64,000 nt of DNA, taken from contig JAHJSN010000192.1 of NCBI GenBank assembly GCA_018830445.1, forward strand, positions 56,349 through 120,348, given 5' to 3'. Shown here piece by piece: positions 61,578 through 64,000 of the stretch. Every line of letters starts with the position of its first letter. Position 1 is the first letter of the stretch. The stretch comes from Alphaproteobacteria bacterium (GTDB lineage: Bacteria; Pseudomonadota; Alphaproteobacteria; Rhizobiales; Hyphomicrobiaceae). The position numbers were made by a program, and so were the translations under genes. Below the pieces are notes generated by a model. The model was not told the DNA's origin, did no database searches, and saw nothing but the letters and a program-made list of their open reading frames with translations.

Positions 61578-62849
61578 ATGGCCACACCGCGCCCTAATCC
61601 CGGCATCCTCGACATCGCGCCCTACGTTCCCGGCGAGAGTGGAAAAAGCGCTTCAGGCAGAGAAATCAAGCTGTCCTCGAATGAGACGCCGCTCGGCCCG
61701 AGCTCTGCGGCAATCGAGGCCTATTCCTCGGTTGCCGGTAAACTTGAGCGCTATCCCGATGGGCAGGCGACGGTCCTGCGTAAGGCCATCGCCGAGGTCT
61801 ACGGGCTCGATATGAGCCGCATCGTGTGCGGCGCGGGTTCCGACGAACTCCTCAATCTGCTGGCGCAGGCCTACATCGGCGCCGGCGACGAGGGCATCCT
61901 GACCGAGCACGGTTTTCTCGTCTACCCGATTGCCATCCTGACCAACGGCGGCACGCCCGTCATCGCCACCGAGCGCGAACTGGTGAGCGATGTCGACGCG
62001 ATCCTGGCGAAGGTGAGCGCGAAGACCCGCGTCGTCTTCCTCGCCAACCCCAACAACCCGACCGGCACGTTCATTCCCGACAGCGAGGTCCGCCGCCTGC
62101 GCACCGGGCTTCGCGAGGACATCCTTCTGGTTCTCGACGGCGCCTATGCCGAGTACGTCCACGCCCCCGGCTACGACGCCGGGGCCGCGCTCGTCACCGA
62201 CACCGACAACACCGTGATGACGCGCACGTTCTCGAAGATCTACGGACTTGCCGGCCTGCGCATCGGCTGGGCCTATTGCCCGCCGGCGATCGCGGACGTG
62301 CTGAACAGGATACGCGGCCCATTCAATCTGTCTTCACAGGCCATCGCGGCGGGAACCGCTGCCGTCCGCGATCAGGAACACCTAATCAAAGCCGTTGCGC
62401 ATAACGATCGCTGGCTGCCCTGGTTGACGAGCGAATTGCAGAAGCTTGGCCTCAAGGTGACGCCGAGCGTCGCCAATTTCCTATTGATGCACTTCGATGG
62501 TCTCGCCATAACGGCCGCGGAAGCCGACGAGGCTCTGAAGACGCGCGGCATCTTCCTGCGCCGTGTCGCGTCCTACAATCTGCCGAATGCACTGCGCATG
62601 ACGGTCGGAACCGAAGAAGAAAACCGTGAGACTGTCGCCGCGATCAAGGAAATCATCATAGGCAAGTCCCTCGACGTGATCGCCGAACTGAACGCGGCGT
62701 TCGAGAGTTTGGCCGGTGCCGGTACACAGCCCAACACGACTTCAGGAAGTGTTGGCACAGGCAAGCCGCCCAACACGACTTCAGGAAGTGTTGGCATAGG
62801 CAAGTCTCCCAACACGACTTCAGGCAATGACAAGGCACCCAAGGAATGA
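61578..62849 (+). CDS. hisC: Histidinol-phosphate aminotransferase with repeat-derived C-terminal extension
   Basis: [37 protein letters not shown]-terminus [39 protein letters not shown]. Confidence 0.93.
   Translation: MATPRPNPGILDIAPYVPGESGKSASGREIKLSSNETPLGPSSAAIEAYSSVAGKLERYPDGQATVLRKAIAEVYGLDMSRIVCGAGSDELLNLLAQAYIGAGDEGILTEHGFLVYPIAILTNGGTPVIATERELVSDVDAILAKVSAKTRVVFLANPNNPTGTFIPDSEVRRLRTGLREDILLVLDGAYAEYVHAPGYDAGAALVTDTDNTVMTRTFSKIYGLAGLRIGWAYCPPAIADVLNRIRGPFNLSSQAIAAGTAAVRDQEHLIKAVAHNDRWLPWLTSELQKLGLKVTPSVANFLLMHFDGLAITAAEADEALKTRGIFLRRVASYNLPNALRMTVGTEEENRETVAAIKEIIIGKSLDVIAELNAAFESLAGAGTQPNTTSGSVGTGKPPNTTSGSVGIGKSPNTTSGNDKAPKE
62730..62827. repeat. 39-bp tandem hairpin repeat within the hisC 3' end (2 complete, 1 partial)
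   Basis: cccaacacgacttcaggaagtgttggc; period 39 bp = 13 codons. Confidence 0.93.
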
Positions 62850-63799
62850 GTGCAGCACGCTTCGAACAGATCGCGTTGATCGGAATCGGCCTGATCGGCT
62901 CGTCGATTGCCCACGCAGCCCGCCGCGCCGGTCTGGCTGGGCGCATCGTCGGCTCTGCCCGGACGGCGGCGACTGTCGAAAAGGCGCTGCAACTCGGTAT
63001 CGTCGACGAGGGTTTCCAAACCGCCGCCGAAGCCGCCCGCGGATCGGACCTCATCGTGCTGTGCACCCCGGTCGGTATGTGCGGCCCGATTGCCAGGGAG
63101 ATCGCCGAAGCCGGCGCGTTCTCCGATGCTGCGATCCTCACCGACGTCGGTTCTGTCAAGGGTGCGATTGTCCGCGACGTGGCTCCGCATGTGCCGGTTG
63201 GCGTCCACTTCGTCCCGGGCCACCCGATCGCCGGCACCGAGCAGTCCGGGCCCGAGGCGGGCTTCGCCGAACTGTTCGATGGCCGCTGGTGCATCCTGAC
63301 GCCTCCAGAAAATTGCGATGCCGCCGCGGTCGCCAGATTGAAAGCGTTCTGGCAGGGGCTTGGCAGCCACGTCGAGACGATGACGCCGGAACATCACGAC
63401 CGGGTCTTGGCGATCACCAGCCACGTACCGCATTTGATCGCCTTCAACATCGTCAACACCGCCGGCCACCTGGAACGCGTGACCGACCGCGAGGTCATCA
63501 AGTTTTCGGCCGGCGGCTTTCGCGATTTCACTCGTATCGCCGCCTCCGACCCGACCATGTGGCGCGACGTCTTCCTGAACAACAAGCAAGCCGTGCTTGA
63601 AATGCTGCAGCGCTTCTCCGAAGATTTGACTGCCTTGCAGCGCGCCATCCGCTACGATGAAGGCGATACCCTGCACCGCCTCTTCTCCGAAGCGCGCACG
63701 CTTCGCCGTGGTATCATCGAAGCCGGTCAGGACACCGATGCCCCCGACTTCGGACGGCGGACCACGACCCATCAAGCTGGCGCGGACGAAAAAGCATAA
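62846..63799 (+). CDS. tyrC: Prephenate/arogenate dehydrogenase
   Basis: [54 protein letters not shown] overlap with hisC. Confidence 0.92.
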   Translation: MSAARFEQIALIGIGLIGSSIAHAARRAGLAGRIVGSARTAATVEKALQLGIVDEGFQTAAEAARGSDLIVLCTPVGMCGPIAREIAEAGAFSDAAILTDVGSVKGAIVRDVAPHVPVGVHFVPGHPIAGTEQSGPEAGFAELFDGRWCILTPPENCDAAAVARLKAFWQGLGSHVETMTPEHHDRVLAITSHVPHLIAFNIVNTAGHLERVTDREVIKFSAGGFRDFTRIAASDPTMWRDVFLNNKQAVLEMLQRFSEDLTALQRAIRYDEGDTLHRLFSEARTLRRGIIEAGQDTDAPDFGRRTTTHQAGADEKA

Positions 63800-63838
63800 G
63801 CGGAGCCGGGTAGAACGCCTCAAGGTGACAGCCATTCC

Positions 63839-63980
63839 AGTGCTCCGACTATGACATATGGTTCCCTGCCGGGAACCTGAATGTCAGCCCGGAACACTAG
63901 GCAACCTTTTGATTGTGTTCTGGATTCACAAACATTTGACGACCTCCACCCGGGAATCAAATGTTTGATCCAGAACACGA
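63839..63980 (+). repeat. Dispersed palindromic element, copy D
   Basis: Near-identical to copy A; lies just after tyrC. Confidence 0.95.
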
Positions 63981-64000
63981 GTGGATTGGCGGCAGATATC

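Overview
64-kb high-GC window, gene content and order typical of an alphaproteobacterium of the Rhizobiales/Hyphomicrobiales (inference; no database search was run). Left to right: end of a flagellar cluster (motB partial, motC, fliK/motD, lytic transglycosylase, fliG, fliM); GntR and PilZ genes; a 3-gene GTPase operon; a rimK / aspartoacylase-like / retropepsin-like cluster; mgtE; a tightly packed operon kamA-(Ddl-like ATP-grasp)x2-(GNAT-HDAC-GNAT)-SET, the strongest candidate for an undescribed pathway; katG and oxyR; two cell-wall enzymes; an NtrC-type regulator; pepF; an AbrB/Doc toxin-antitoxin module; DUF2312 (GapR-like); chvI/chvG, hprK, EIIA-Man, HPr; a TadG-like protein; ahcY; a DivL-type histidine kinase with Tyr at the phospho-acceptor position; a TsaE-phosphotransferase fusion, murU, addB, addA, trxA; metW/metX with a SAM-II riboswitch; hisC and tyrC. 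On top of this sit several families of short palindromic repeats: a ~142-bp dispersed element (4 copies, two flanking oxyR), small co-varying hairpins (some nested, some translated in frame at the hisC 3' end), a 38-bp and a 117-bp tandem array, and REP/BIME-like palindromes. No tRNA, rRNA, CRISPR array or transposase gene was recognised.
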